A DNA stretch of 64,000 nucleotides. Origin: Ditylenchus dipsaci (taxonomy: Eukaryota; Nematoda; Chromadorea; Rhabditida; Anguinidae). The notes beneath the pieces were generated by a model. That model was given only the letters and a program-made list of their open reading frames with translations. It was not told the DNA's origin and ran no database searches. A program made the translations under genes and the position numbers. Position 1 is the first letter of the stretch. Every line of letters starts with the position of its first letter. Location: NCBI GenBank assembly GCA_004194705.1, contig SADC01000859.1, positions 35,190-99,189 on the forward strand, read 5' to 3'. Positions 24,024 to 34,214 of the stretch are shown piece after piece.

Positions 24024-24375
24024 GTACAGTCAACTCTCGATTTAACGAAACCCCGATTTAACGAAACTCTTGATTTAACGAACCTTTTTTGGTGCCTATT
24101 TGGCCAGCGATTAAATAAAATGACTAAAATAAGCTCTCGATTTATCGAAACTCTCGATTCAGCGAACATTTTTGCCGGTCCCAGGGGTTCGTTAAATCGA
24201 GAGTTAGTAAGCGTACGCCAGTGGCCGCGTACGGCTTTTCTACAGGCCTGGGAAAAAGTGCGATCCCACGACATCCTCCTTGCAAGTCGGCGCTCTAACC
24301 ATTTGAGCTATCGGGTCGCCCCAGGCCTGTTTCTTATTTCTCTGCTATCTGCCTCCCTTACAAGTTGACTGTATG
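24024..24375. mobile_element. TACAGTC-end MITE (word GATTTAACGAA) with tRNA-like insert
   Basis: Ends are TACAGTCAACTCTCG and the inverse AGTTGACTGTA near 24362-24373. The word GATTTAACGAA recurs about five times from 24035 to 24165, and its inverse follows the conserved GGTCCCAGGGG core at 24176-24200. At 24239-24330 ACAGGCCTGGG and its inverse CCCAGGCCTGT enclose a degenerate tRNA-like sequence. Confidence 0.75.
24249..24322 (-). repeat. Degenerate tRNA-like sequence between inverted repeats
   Basis: On the minus strand GGCGACCCGATAGCTCAAAT starts a tRNA-like segment. The D arm GCTC-AAATGGTTA-GAGC is good and a TTGCAAG loop could be an anticodon loop, but the anticodon stem does not pair and the T arm is imperfect. 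The segment is bounded by a perfect 11-bp inverted repeat, ACAGGCCTGGG. I read it as a tRNA pseudogene or tRNA-derived element, not a working tRNA. Confidence 0.45.
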
Positions 24376-24917
24376 TCCAAATGCGATTTGCCCATACGCG
24401 TGGATACCCTTAGAAAATACCGAGAAAATTCCCACTGGAATATCAGTAAGTCGACAATCCCAGTGGATTACCACTGACATTCTAGTGATAAATTAACGGA
24501 TTCAATGCGAACTGTCACTTGTATTAATAATTCCAGTGGATTGCCGCTGGAATTCCAGTTGTAAATTAATGGATTCCACTAATTTGCCACTAAGTGAGCG
24601 ATTTTCCACTGAAAAGCCAGTGGCACTCCACTGGAATTTCGGACTTATTTTTGAAAGTATTTTTGGAAAAGTGTAGCCAACTGTCCACTTCAAAAAGTGT
24701 AGCCAACTGTCGGGCTACTCTTGTTTAAGGTAGTCAGCATCGTTTTTGAATTTTTGGAAATATAGTTTGACTTTTTTTGGCTCACTTTTTGGGCTAAAAG
24801 TGGTTTATTTGTGTTCCTCATTAAATTCTGCGTCTAGAAATGTATTTCTCCTGAATTTGAACTAAAAAAAACGTTTAACTTTTAAAACACGAGGTTGACT
24901 ACCTTAAACGAGAGTAG

Positions 24918-25671
24918 GGCTGTAGGAAGTTTCGTTACAAGACAATTAAAGACAAAAAACAGTTTCGTAACAGCAAAAATTCGTAGGAAGCTTTTTTGTA
25001 ACAGCGAGTTTTCGTAACTAATTTCTTTCGTAAGAGGAAATAATCGATTTTTTTCACTTTTAACCAATTTTTCTAATTCAGGATTTCATCTGATTCATTT
25101 GTTTTGGCATTTCTGTCACTGTTTGACACTTCGAACAGTTAATTATATGACTATTAACTGTATGAGCACAAAAGTTGGTAATCATAGGTCATATGACTCA
25201 AAATTTTGATAATTAGTTGACCCCAGATTTTTCATCCATTAGGAGACCAGCAGAAATACCCACAAGCATGGTGAAAAACTCCGAGCTAGAATTCATATAT
25301 TGTATACTACACATAGATATTGGAAACTAGTGGTAGGCATGGTGCAGTAGGTAAATTGATGGGATGAATTTTCTCCTCCGTCGGTTCGATTCCACCTTCT
25401 GACTGTTTCCTGTTTTTTTGACTATTTTTGGTCAGAACATCACATAAGCTATAAGAAACATCAAAGGAGGATCAACAAGCAAAAAAAGCAACTTAACATA
25501 TGACTAATGTTGGTGAAAACCGCGTTACAATAGAGCTTGTTACGAAAATTTGCTCTTACGAAAAAGTTTCTTACGAAAATTCGCTCTTACGAAAAAAATT
25601 TCTTACGAAAATTTGCTTTTACGAAAATTCGCTCTTACGAAATCACTAAACTTACTAAACCTCCTACAGCC
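24918..25671. mobile_element. 754-bp nested transposon with 8-bp TSD
   Basis: Ends GGCTGTAGGAAG and CTCCTACAGCC are inverted repeats. GAGAGTAG flanks it on both sides (24910-24917 and 25672-25679). The left arm continues with CGTAACAGC / TTCGTAAC words and the right arm with TTACGAAAATTCGCTC repeated four to five times (25545-25640). An 8-bp TSD suits hAT-like elements but the ends are not diagnostic. It carries a tRNA-like SINE piece at 25335-25420 and no transposase. Confidence 0.85.
25337..25422 (+). repeat. tRNA-derived SINE-like sequence
   Basis: GGCATGGTGCAGTAGG matches an A box, and CGGTTCGATTCCACC about 50 bases on is an excellent B box, followed by a T-rich run (CCTGTTTTTTT). The middle is unlike a normal anticodon arm. 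A short polymerase III-type SINE head is the simplest reading. Confidence 0.55.
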
Positions 25672-25919
25672 GAGAGTAGCCCCAACTGTCTGTAGCCAAC
25701 TGTCCTTGTAGCCAAGTGTCCTAGATTCCAGTATATCGAGGTTTTGCTTTTTAAATGCAAGAACTATTTATTTATTTAAAAACGATCGGCAAAATCGGAA
25801 TCCTTACAATATTTGCGACCAGACTGTCAAAACAGAATCTATGAATTATTTCAAAAATGGGGTTGAAAAAAGTGTCTAACCCTAGGTGGAGACGAACTTG
25901 AGGGGGATGCACTATATCG

Positions 25920-26105
25920 AGGTTTGACTGAATCTCTAATTTCTGCCCGGGAAACTAATGTTTGAACCCTTCTCCAGAGGGGCGGGGGGGAATAATTAGG
26001 GGGGTTAGAGTAATTATTCATCCATACAACGCCATAAGCGCTGTGAATTTTTTTAAATTTTTCGTACTAGACCAAACTTTACAAGAGCAAAATTATTAGC
26101 CATGT
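25920..26105 (+). repeat. Dispersed repeat, second copy at 36290-36455
   Basis: A run beginning ATCTCTAATTTCTGCCCGGG and passing through AATTATTCATCCATACAACG to AGAGCAAAATTATTAG is repeated at 36290-36455 with high identity. It has no obvious inverted ends and no reading frame. Confidence 0.75.
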
Positions 26106-26524
26106 AGCTTTCACCAAGAATAGCTCGTTTTTAATGGCTTATTGACCTCTTCAGCGCCTTCGACTGTTAGCATTGAAACCATCTTCGCTTTGGTATGAGA
26201 TTTTAACAAATAAAGACTAGTGTAAAAGATGATTATAGCGCATGTCACATTCCTCTTGACTCCAGCACAACATTGGCGCAAGATATTAATCCACGAGTAA
26301 CCTTAAAAACAATCGAAGTATAATGGAAGCAACAGGTAACCAATAGCCAGCTAGTCAGCCAGAAGTCTGGTCGTGTTCTGAGCGTTTTGGCTTTAGTCAG
26401 CCTGCTGAATGCCACTTTCACTACCTATTCTTTCTAATAGAAGCCCCCCTCCCTTGAAAGGGGATGGGAAAATAGAAGCTCACTCTTTAATAGAACACCA
26501 CATTGCTAGATAGCCTCCCCCATC

Positions 26525-26795
26525 TCACCTCCCTTTAAAGGGCCTGACCTCTTCCTACTCGGTGGTCCCCCGCCAATTCAAAAATTTTCCCTTGATCATT
26601 GGACTTCTGTACGGATTTTTCCGCTAGGTTTCTAACAAAACTAAGCCTAAAATTTGATTTCAGGCCTAGTTTGATAGAAACGTGGCGGAAAAATCCGTAC
26701 AGAAGTCCAATGATCGAGGAAAAATGTTTGAATTGGCGGGGACCACCGAGTAGGAAGAGGTCAGGCCCTTTAAGAGGGAGTAGAGATGCTGTTAC
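26525..26795. mobile_element. Foldback element, ~125-bp arms
   Basis: CTTTAAAGGGCCTGACCTC and the sequence through CGCCAATTCAAA and CTGTACGGATTTTTCCGC return inverted from 26680 to 26780. The loop is around ATTTGATTTCAGGCC. Part of the family also forms the outer arms at 16990-17500. Confidence 0.8.
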
Positions 26796-27284
26796 GGAAA
26801 CAGAAGCTTCAACTAGTTTCGCTAAGCACTTAGGTATCCATCACTACACCTGCTCATAAGCAGTTGTAATAATAATTTACGCTTAGGCTAATAGTTAAAA
26901 GTGATGGATACAGTTGCCGCCCGTACGTTTTGATTTCCTGGAAGCCGTAAAGGCTTGTTTCCAATGGGCGGATTTACCTTCACTCTCACTCTTCATTGGG
27001 TACACGAAAATTCTTTCACTCTCACTCTGACTTTGACTCTCCTTTCACTTTCACCCTCAGTGTGTACTCAATGTGAGAGTGAGAGTGAAAGGCAGACTGA
27101 GAGTGAGAGTGAATGGCAACTTTTATAAACTTTGAAACTGAAAAAGACTGAGAGTGAGAGGCAGACTAAGAGTAAAAATTTTCGACTTTTTTTATTTATT
27201 TTTTTTCTCTTTGTATCTCCTGGTATGTTTCTTCACATAAACCTACCTAGGCAAGTCAAGCCTCATTATATTTTTAGTCTGAAG

Positions 27285-27610
27285 CAACCAAACCAAGTGG
27301 TCGACCACTTGGATCAAATTTTTTTTTACTTTTTTCGCGTTCCAAACCTGTTTTCTGGATTGATTCGGGACGCTGAAGATGGTTTGACAGTGGTAAAAGG
27401 CCGTTTTCTCAGGTATTTTTGAGTATTGTGCAATAATTGATTTTGGTAAAATCAATTATTGCCTGAAACTTAAAACTTTCTCGATAAAACGTGATTTCAC
27501 TACTGTCAAACCATCTTCAGCGTGCCCGAATCAGTCCAGAAAACAGGTTTCGGAACATGAAAAACGTAAAAAAAATTTTTGATGCAAGTGGTCGACCACT
27601 TGGTTTGGTT
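27285..27610. mobile_element. Foldback, CCAAGTGGTCGACCACTTGG family
   Basis: Both ends carry the palindrome CAAGTGGTCGACCACTTGG. Arms of about 150 bp include CTGAAGATGGTTTGACAGT and its inverse and meet at AATTGATTTTGGTAAAATCAATT. Other members are at 27760-28060, 53900-54210, and partial copies near 15665-15905, 55070-55230 and 55290-55370. Confidence 0.85.
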
Positions 27611-27759
27611 GGTGTATGGACTATCCAGTAGAACTGAGGTTGGATCATAGAAAAACATTTTAAATTTTAAAAGCCCTTTACAAGACAAGAACATTACTAC
27701 CCGGTACCACTGCACTACCTGAGTCCCCAACCTGGGTACTACCACCTGGGTACAACAAA

Positions 27760-28060
27760 CCAAGTGGTCGTCCACTTGGATCGAAATTTTTTTTTACGTT
27801 TTTAATGTTCCAAAACCTGTTTTTGGACTAACTCAGGCATGCTGAAGATGGTTTGACAGTAGCAAAATAACATTTTCTCGGGTATTTTTTGAGTTTTAGC
27901 TAATAATTGATTTTACCAAAATCAGTTATTCTATAAAACTAAAAAAATACCCGAGAAAATGTTATTTTGCTACTGTCAAACCATCTTCAGCATGCCTGAG
28001 TTAGTCCAGAAAATAGGTTTTGTAACCCGAATAACGTGAAAAATTTTTTGTTGTTGTGCG
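27760..28060. mobile_element. Second CCAAGTGG foldback
   Basis: Starts CCAAGTGGTCGTCCACTTGG and mirrors around the AATTGATTTTACCAAAATCA centre. The right end is degraded into AAAAATTTTTTGTTG without the terminal palindrome, so this copy is truncated at one end. Confidence 0.8.
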
Positions 28061-28169
28061 CAACTGTGAAGTGATCGCTTGACCCAAAGTGCTGGTCATG
28101 GACGATTTTGAATTGGGAGCCTTCTGGGAAATAATTACGTTATTTTGATAGCTAAAATTAGTCAAAATC

Positions 28170-28340
28170 GTGACACAAAATACATAGGTACAATTTGAAA
28201 TTGGCACAAACAGAAGAGGCACAAATTGAATTGGCACAATTTGAAAAGGGCACAAACTGCAGGGGCACAAACCAAAAAGACACAATTTGATTCGACACAA
28301 TCTAAAATGGCACATCTCTCTCCTTCCCGAAAGTTTGTGA
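28170..28340. repeat. Diverged MULE terminus (GGCACAATTTGAA words)
   Basis: GGCACAAATTGAA-type words recur about nine times and end in ATCTCTCTCCTTCCCGAAAG, paralleling the GCGCAAATTGAA words and CTACTCCTTCCCC terminus of the MULE at 8057-10791. It is a solo terminus of a related family. Confidence 0.7.
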
Positions 28341-28966
28341 GTGAGACTGAAAAAAGTCTTTGGATACACTGAAAGTGAGAGTGAGAGTCAAAAAAAAACT
28401 CATTGGGTACACTGAAAGTCAGAGTGAGAGTGCAAGTGAGAGTGAAAGTAAGACTAAGAGGGAATTTTTTCCTGTTGGGTACACACTGAGAGTAAGAGTG
28501 AAAGTGCGAGGCAGACTGAGAGTGAGAGTGAAAGGAAAATCCGCTCATTGGAAACAGGGCTTAAGCCAACAGTTGCGGATTGGCAAAGTGACAAACTGCA
28601 GCTTGCATGGGATGGCACGACTGGGAAAAAACGCCGAACTGAAAGCCAACATCTAAGGTTTGCGATACAGTATCTTATTTTGAAAACATTAGTGTGGCAT
28701 TCCCTCTACTGCCATCTCTGAGTTGACTAAGACAAGCTGAAGCAGTGACGGCCACTCATGTCTGATATTTTTAAGATTGTATAAACGCGTATATATTTAA
28801 GTCAACTATTTTAAAAAATGGCTATTCAAACTATTTTAATAAGGATTATAAACAACAGTTACAACTCCAGGCGCAGGATAAGTTGTAATATATTTTATTT
28901 ACTATACAACAATATTACTACAGAACAAAATACATCTGTAGGTTCATGATATGTTCTCATTCTTTC

Positions 28967-30262
28967 CTAAGGATTGTATTTGATGAAGATATTCTTGCGA
29001 CGGCGGGTCTCGCTTCCACCAAACAAGCGATGCGAAAATTTCTGAGTGTCTGCAGGACAAAAGACGTAGTCGAAAGCAATGCGGTCACGGCTCACGTCCA
29101 CGGCCTCCACATCGAATTTCTAAAAAAAGCGTATAACGAAATCTGAAATATAAAAATTTGTGTCTTTCTCACCTGGACGCTTACAGCCACAAGTTGTTTC
29201 TCCTTCGGCTTAATGATACCAAACGGCGGAAGGCAGTAGAGACGAGGAATGGCATTGCTCTTGATAGCGAAGGCGATATTGCGCTTTGACAAATTATCCA
29301 CAGTCATGTGATAGGTGACCGTATTTCATCAAAAGGCCATTGAAGACCTAGTAAGGGTGATTGTAACATATAAAAATGACAACCAGTAAATAAATCACCA
29401 TATTCTTTTCCGGCTTGAAAACCAAATCATTGAGATTAACAGGCAATTCCGGCTGCAAAGCTTCAAGATCAGTGTCGCTGGTCGAAGGAGTGAGAGCGTG
29501 ACGACCATCCTTGGCCATTACATCTTCTGGCGCATACACCGGGGACACTGCAGGAAGCGAACCACTCATAGCCCTGCCAAACTGAGGAGAGGAAGACGCA
29601 CCAGCTTCAGCCCGAGTAGAACTAACAGCCGTTTTCACAATGTTGTCGTTGCTGACAGCAGCAGGCAAGTTCGGAACTCGCTTAGCCTGAAAAACATGAG
29701 TTCAATCAACAAACCCATGAAAATTAATATCAACCTGGGTTTCCGCCTTCAACTCAGCGATGATCTTATTGGCCCAGAGCATTGGTTTCAAGTAGAGGCA
29801 AGCGAATAGAAGGACTTTGAGAAGATAGTAGCCAGGCGAGACGTCCTCCACCATAGCGTCCAGCAAAACTGAGATTCCAAAGCAGCCCCTGCAGGATTGG
29901 AGGATAAAATTCAGTATGACAAAAACAATTGATTCGAGAAATCATACCAATGGAAAAGAAGAATTTCCAGCGAAGGACATTCATCCACGAAGACATACGT
30001 AAGCAGAATAGGCACTCCAGTCAAAATAGCATTGGCCAGCATTTGAGCGCGCGCACCTTGAATTAGATAGACAGCAACCAGACCAGATGCACAAGCAGCA
30101 AGAGTTTCGACATCCACGTTTGTTTTCTCATTGGCCAATTTGAGTCCGCGAGCAATAAAGCATTTCTAAATTCAATAAACGATAAGAAAAATTAACTAGT
30201 AATTTTTCAAAATAAACCTGATCGTGCACAATTCTACGAAGATCGGCAACCAAAAGCTCCAT
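28967..30262 (-). CDS. REEP (TB2/DP1/HVA22)-like protein fused to an MSP domain
   Basis: Exons: 30262-30218, 30165-29948, 29888-29735, 29686-29399, about 29319-29173, 29119-28967. Residues 1-15 are MELLVADLRRIVHDQ. About 20-140 resemble the REEP/Yop1 membrane domain, with ASGLVAVYLIQGARAQMLAN, a hydrophobic GVPILLTYVF stretch, and SPGYYLLKVLLFACLYLKP. A Ser/Pro-rich linker (about 145-225) follows. The C-terminal 110 residues are an MSP/VAP beta-sandwich: YHMTVDNLSKRNIAFAIKSN, LPPFGIIKPKEKQLVAVSV, and a tail RRRKNIFIKYNP like that of nematode major sperm proteins. REEP proteins shape tubular ER. All junctions are canonical and in phase except the acceptor before VTYHM, where no AG is visible. 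A poly(A) signal lies near 28893. Confidence 0.8.
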
Positions 30263-30451
30263 TTTTGATGTTGCACTTATTTTTTGCAGAGAGAAAGAAC
30301 GAACACGGCAAGCAAAATGGCGTCAAACAGAAATACTGACTTGCTAGCTGAGGAAAACCAAATATCAAATTACAGGTTATGTTGGTCTTGAAAAGAAGAT
30401 AAATTCTTTTGATTTATAAAAATTTATGTTATATAATCGCACAGTGTTTCA

Positions 30452-30915
30452 AAATGGCTCAAATTGTTTTGCCCCGCCAAAATACTTATTTACCCGCCAA
30501 AATACTTATTTACCCCGCAAATCGTAAAAGCGAGTATTTCTCGGTTTTTTCCAATTGTAAAATTTTTATTTTTATATCAGCATGTAGCCCTGAATCTTAG
30601 CTTTCTAACGAGCTATCAATTTACTTTCGGAGATCTTATAAAGTTGTAGAAAAACGTCTTTATATGAAACAAATTGTTCAAAAATTTGGTTTATACAAAG
30701 ACCTTTTCTCCAAGTTTTCAGAATTTCAGTAAATTAGTTGATGGCTCGTTAGAAAGCTGAGATCCAGGGCTACACGCTGGTATAAAATTGACAAAAAATC
30801 GAAAAAAAACTTTACAAAATACTAAAACGAAACAAATTTTTTCGATTTGGCGGGTAAATAAGTATTTTGGCGGGGTAAATAAGTATTTTGGCGGGGCAAA
30901 TTAGTTACAGCCGTT
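30452..30915. mobile_element. Inverted-repeat element with GGCGGGGTAAATAAGTATTTT words
   Basis: GCCCCGCCAAAATACTTATTT is repeated twice at the left and its complement twice to three times at the right (30848-30900). Inner arms mirror through ...AGCTTTCTAACGAGC and its inverse near 30600 and 30750. It has no coding capacity. Confidence 0.8.
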
Positions 30916-31370
30916 TCAAAATACAAAAATCTATTTGGTTCATTTCTAGACAAAACGCCAAGATTTTTGAAAGACTCTTTTTCAAAGTTTATTGGTTTCT
31001 TTCTTTTTGCCTTTTCCATGTAATTTTTTTTAGCAAAAACCTATTTTAACAAAATTACGATACATTGACCATCTCTAACACATATCACACCGAACCCAAT
31101 AGCGTTACATCTTCAAATCCTGCTATAAGTTACCTTATTTGCGTGGTCAGTATCAAACGAAAGCAATCACCACAAAAAAGTCAAATTCAATAGTTAAAGA
31201 AGGATTTATTACAAATCTGAATCTTCTAGATCTACATTTTCATCAAAACGCCTTACTTCGCCATCATATAACACATTCCGTACATATAAATATTTTTGAC
31301 CAACCAATAAACAGCAACTCTCAACCAATGAATGCAAAGAAAACCCGAAAGTGAATTAACTGATCTACAA

Positions 31371-31376
31371 CTTTAT
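31371..31376 (-). terminator. Poly(A) signal of rpS4 fragment
   Basis: AATAAA on the minus strand, about 110 bases after the rpS4 stop codon, within GAATAAAGTTGTAG. Confidence 0.55.
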
Positions 31377-31484
31377 TCATACCTTTTTTCAAAGGCACAT
31401 AAATTTACGACGATCATCAACAACAACAAACAAAACACTTGATATGGTAATGAAATAGTATGACTCGACCTCTCATAGCCGAAT

Positions 31485-32092
31485 TCAAAGACCTTTATGC
31501 TTCTGGGCAAGACGCTTATCACGCTCCTCAGCAATGTGCAACTTGGTACCTTTGTCGGCTGGAAGAGAAACCAATGCAGCACTGCCTCTGCCGATGATGA
31601 AGACATTATTCAACCTAAAAACAGCTCGTTAACCTAAGCACTTAATTAAACTGATCACAGCTAAGCTACCAACCACCTCAGCCGGTATTTACGGCCCCAC
31701 AGCCTCCGACTCTCACTTCGATTTTACTTACCTAGTGACGAAGGTGTGACCGGCGGCATCTTTAATGAGAACAATGTCGAAGGACCCCGGATGGCGCTCG
31801 CGATGGCCAACGATTCCAACTCTTCCCATGTCGCGTCCGCCAGTGATCATGCACAAGTTGCCAGAGTCGAACTTGACGTAGTCGGTGATCATGCCAGTCT
31901 CAATGTCGATGACCATGGTATCGTCCACCTAAAAGTTATAAATTGGAATAATACTAATGAGTAACGAAATTAGGAAACACACCTTGAGATGAGGATCCGG
32001 GTAACGGATTGTACGAGCATCATGGGTCACGACATATGGCACACTCTTGGGACCAATGGACTGCTTGACGACCCCTTCTTGCTTCAGAAGTC
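31485..32092 (-). CDS. rps-4: 40S ribosomal protein S4, C-terminal half
   Basis: Exons 32092-31983, 31928-31733 (donor at 31732/31731) and 31614-31485 join in phase with GT-AG borders. The product reads [20 protein letters not shown], then [20 protein letters not shown], the KOW-type segment [20 protein letters not shown], and ends [14 protein letters not shown]. This is the central and C-terminal part of eukaryotic eS4, about 120 of roughly 260 residues. The N-terminal RS4NT and S4 RNA-binding part was not found upstream. An in-frame TAA precedes the first exon, and a possible acceptor TTCTAAG allows entry. It may be a partial gene duplicate, or the 5' exons may lie elsewhere. The retained introns rule out a processed copy. 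Confidence 0.8.
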
Positions 32093-32101
32093 CTTAGAAT
32101 G

Positions 32102-32599
32102 CTAGCTTGCTTTGTTTCCGGCTCTTTCTGCACTGCAGTAGCGTGTCTTGTTCGGAGCATTAGGCTTGCCTGAAAATGCAAAAAAATATACTGTGATAAA
32201 CGACAGACAAAAAACGCAAAACCACAGAGTTTTTAGCAAGATCTTTACAGCAAAATGTAGCCTGTGTATTCAGGCACTAGAAAAGTCAGAACGATTTTCG
32301 TAAAATCAGAATTTGGAAAACTAGAGATCGTTTGAAGCAAATAACTGGCATTTTTCCGAGTAAAACGAAAGAATGTTCAAAATGAAAGGTAAAACCAGGT
32401 TAAAAAGCTTACTAAGACGGATCCTTGTGGCAGCCCTAGCTCGGCTTGCAGCCTGTGCTTTTGCTTGCTTTTTCTTCTGCACCACATAGCTTAGTGCTTC
32501 TCTTGCTGAAACTTGCTGCTTTCTGATCGGTAGACTCATTGGCTCTTGATCCCTGTATTGCTCCTTGGCTCTTTCATAGCTTGAATTGCGAGTTCTCAT
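32102..32599 (-). CDS. Small basic two-exon protein, 84 residues, unknown
   Basis: Exon 32599-32413 and exon 32169-32102 splice in phase (CTTA|GTAAGC to TTTTCAG|GC), giving 84 residues. It starts MRTRNSSYERAKEQYRDQEP, has a lysine/alanine/arginine-rich centre KKKQAKAQAASRARAATRIR, and ends AERAGNKAS. No signal or membrane segment is visible, and the charge suggests nucleic-acid or nucleosome contact. Its stop codon lies 10 bases from the apparent acceptor of the rpS4 fragment, so it may be an alternative 5' partner of that transcript or an independent gene. I do not recognise it. Confidence 0.5.
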
Positions 32600-32639
32600 A
32601 ATACCTGAAAATCATCCCAAATTTCATTCCGTCAAAAAA

Positions 32640-33250
32640 TCGAAAAAAGTCGTCGTTTTGAGACGTCTCATATACCAAAAGATAGCTCATGCATTCAGCT
32701 AAAAGAATAATTGAGCCAATTTTTGTAAAGATGTTATTTTAGAAACTAGAGACTACTTGGAGCAAACAACTGGCATTTTTCCGAGTAAAAATAGGGGTTT
32801 TGAGTTTTCCATCTAACTTTTGCATAAAACACCTAAAATTTGCATTTTTGTATACTTCCTTGGTACCAAAATACAGCAAATTCACTCCTCTATCGAGCCT
32901 CCAGTTGCGTTTCAGGAAACCTCGACAAAAAATAGTGCTAGAATCTCAATCGAGTCAACTAAATAAAAAAATTTCTTGGAAATTTTCACAGAAATCAATT
33001 ATAGCTTTGAAATTTTGCATGTCTTATGGGCAAGTGATGGCTCATTCGAAAGCCCTTAATGTAAGGAATATTTTGGATATAAATATGCAAAGGCTAAAGA
33101 GAAAAAAAATTCGATGAGGAACACGAAATAAAAAATAGTCTGAAATCGACCATTTTTGAAAATTTTGCCATTTTTTTATTTGGCGCCAAATTTTCCTAAC
33201 ATACTAAAATTCGAATTTTGAAACACTGTGATCGATGTTATATATAATCG
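32640..33250. other. No gene seen
   Basis: AT-rich sequence with a duplicated phrase GAGCAAACAACTGGCATTTTTCCGAG near 32760 and 32335, both next to TAGAGATCGTTTGAAG-like or TAGAGACTACTTGG sequence. No exon could be supported. Confidence 0.4.
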
Positions 33251-33349
33251 AGTTTTGGTCAATTTAGTACTTGAGCCAGCCGAGTTTTGGCCAATATAAT
33301 ACTTAAGCCAGTCTAGTTTGTTTGTTTGTTAAGACTAATTAGGCTATTA

Positions 33350-33706
33350 CCTACCCATACCTCAACACCTTAAGTACCCCTGAGATAGATGGATCGTCAC
33401 TTGGCTGTTCTAAAAAATAAAAAGTTGGATATAATTTTAAAAAAACCGCCTTTTCTCACCCAATTTTGCGTGGGAAACGGGGTTCGTTAGGACCAAAACT
33501 GCGATTTTCGCAACCGAAATTCCCAAACCCGGAACGGCTACCTCGGCTAGATGGATATCCACCTGGAGTACTTAAAAAAACATTTTCTTTGATCACCGAA
33601 AACATTTTTTTAATTTTATCGAATTTTAAATTTTTTAGAACAGCCAAGTGTAGAACTATCTATTTGAGGGGTGCTTAACCTAGGTGTTGAGGTATGGGTA
33701 GGTAAA
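33350..33706. mobile_element. Palindromic MITE, TTACCTACCCATACCTCAAC ends
   Basis: TTACCTACCCATACCTCAAC at 33353 returns inverted at 33686-33704. Arms continue through CTTGGCTGTTCTAAAAAAT and its inverse. The phrase AATACTTAAGCCAGTCTAGTTTG occurs at 33300 and again at 33828, just outside. Confidence 0.75.
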
Positions 33707-34214
33707 ACTGGTTGATTTTTTTTGGCTGAAACAAAGTATTGGTTCATCGGGTTTTTTTGGTCAGAAATGTTCGCGCATCCTATAAAACATGTTTTCTATC
33801 TTTTTTACGGTCTAAAGGCGCACATAATACTTAAGCCAGTCTAGTTTGTCTAGTTGCACACACAATGAGGAGTCTGTTTCAGCATCCGCAAACAGCCTCC
33901 TCATTGTGAACACTTTAGCATCCTCACTCTTCATCCGGATTTAGCATCCACAAACAGCATCTTCACCCCAGAGCGTTCACAATGAGGAAACAGAATCCGC
34001 AAACAGCATCCGCAATCTGTTTAAGCCTCCACACTCTGTTCACAAAAGAGATTGAAGAGTCTGATTGAGGATGCTGATTCTGCGGATGCTGAGTGAGTAA
34101 TCAGACTCCTCAATCAGACTCCTCACTCCAAAAATTACCATAATTAGCCTTTATTTTATTCTTTTTTGTTAAAATTTATTGACTTTGTCATACCTTATGA
34201 ACCTAGTATGCTTG

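Larger units (their letters stand above)
24415..25735. mobile_element. Inverted-repeat element with TGTAGCCAACTGTC words, interrupted
   Basis: Left arm 24668-24745 holds two TGTAGCCAACTGTCC words, then GGGCTACTCTTGTTTAAGG. The inverse is at 24890-24917 (CCTTAAACGAGAGTAG) and resumes after the nested element at 25680-25730 with two TGTAGCCAACTGTCC-type words. To its left, 24430-24640 is a run of CCACTGGAAT words in both orientations. The interruption is the element 24918-25671. Confidence 0.7.
26948..28562. mobile_element. 1.6-kb element with GAGAGTGA-word TIRs and nested foldbacks
   Basis: Left arm TTGTTTCCAATGGGCGGATT is followed by TCACTCTCACTC words (26975-27170). The right arm, 28360-28562, carries the complementary GAGAGTGAGAGTGAAAG words and closes with AAAATCCGCTCATTGGAAAC. 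Two CCAAGTGG foldbacks (27285-27610 and 27760-28060) and a diverged MULE terminus (28170-28340) lie inside. Flanks AAGGCTT and AGGGCTT may be an imperfect TSD. Confidence 0.7.

Noticed and set aside
24249..24322. Functional tRNA gene
   Set aside because: The anticodon stem does not pair and the T arm is imperfect; only the D arm is convincing.
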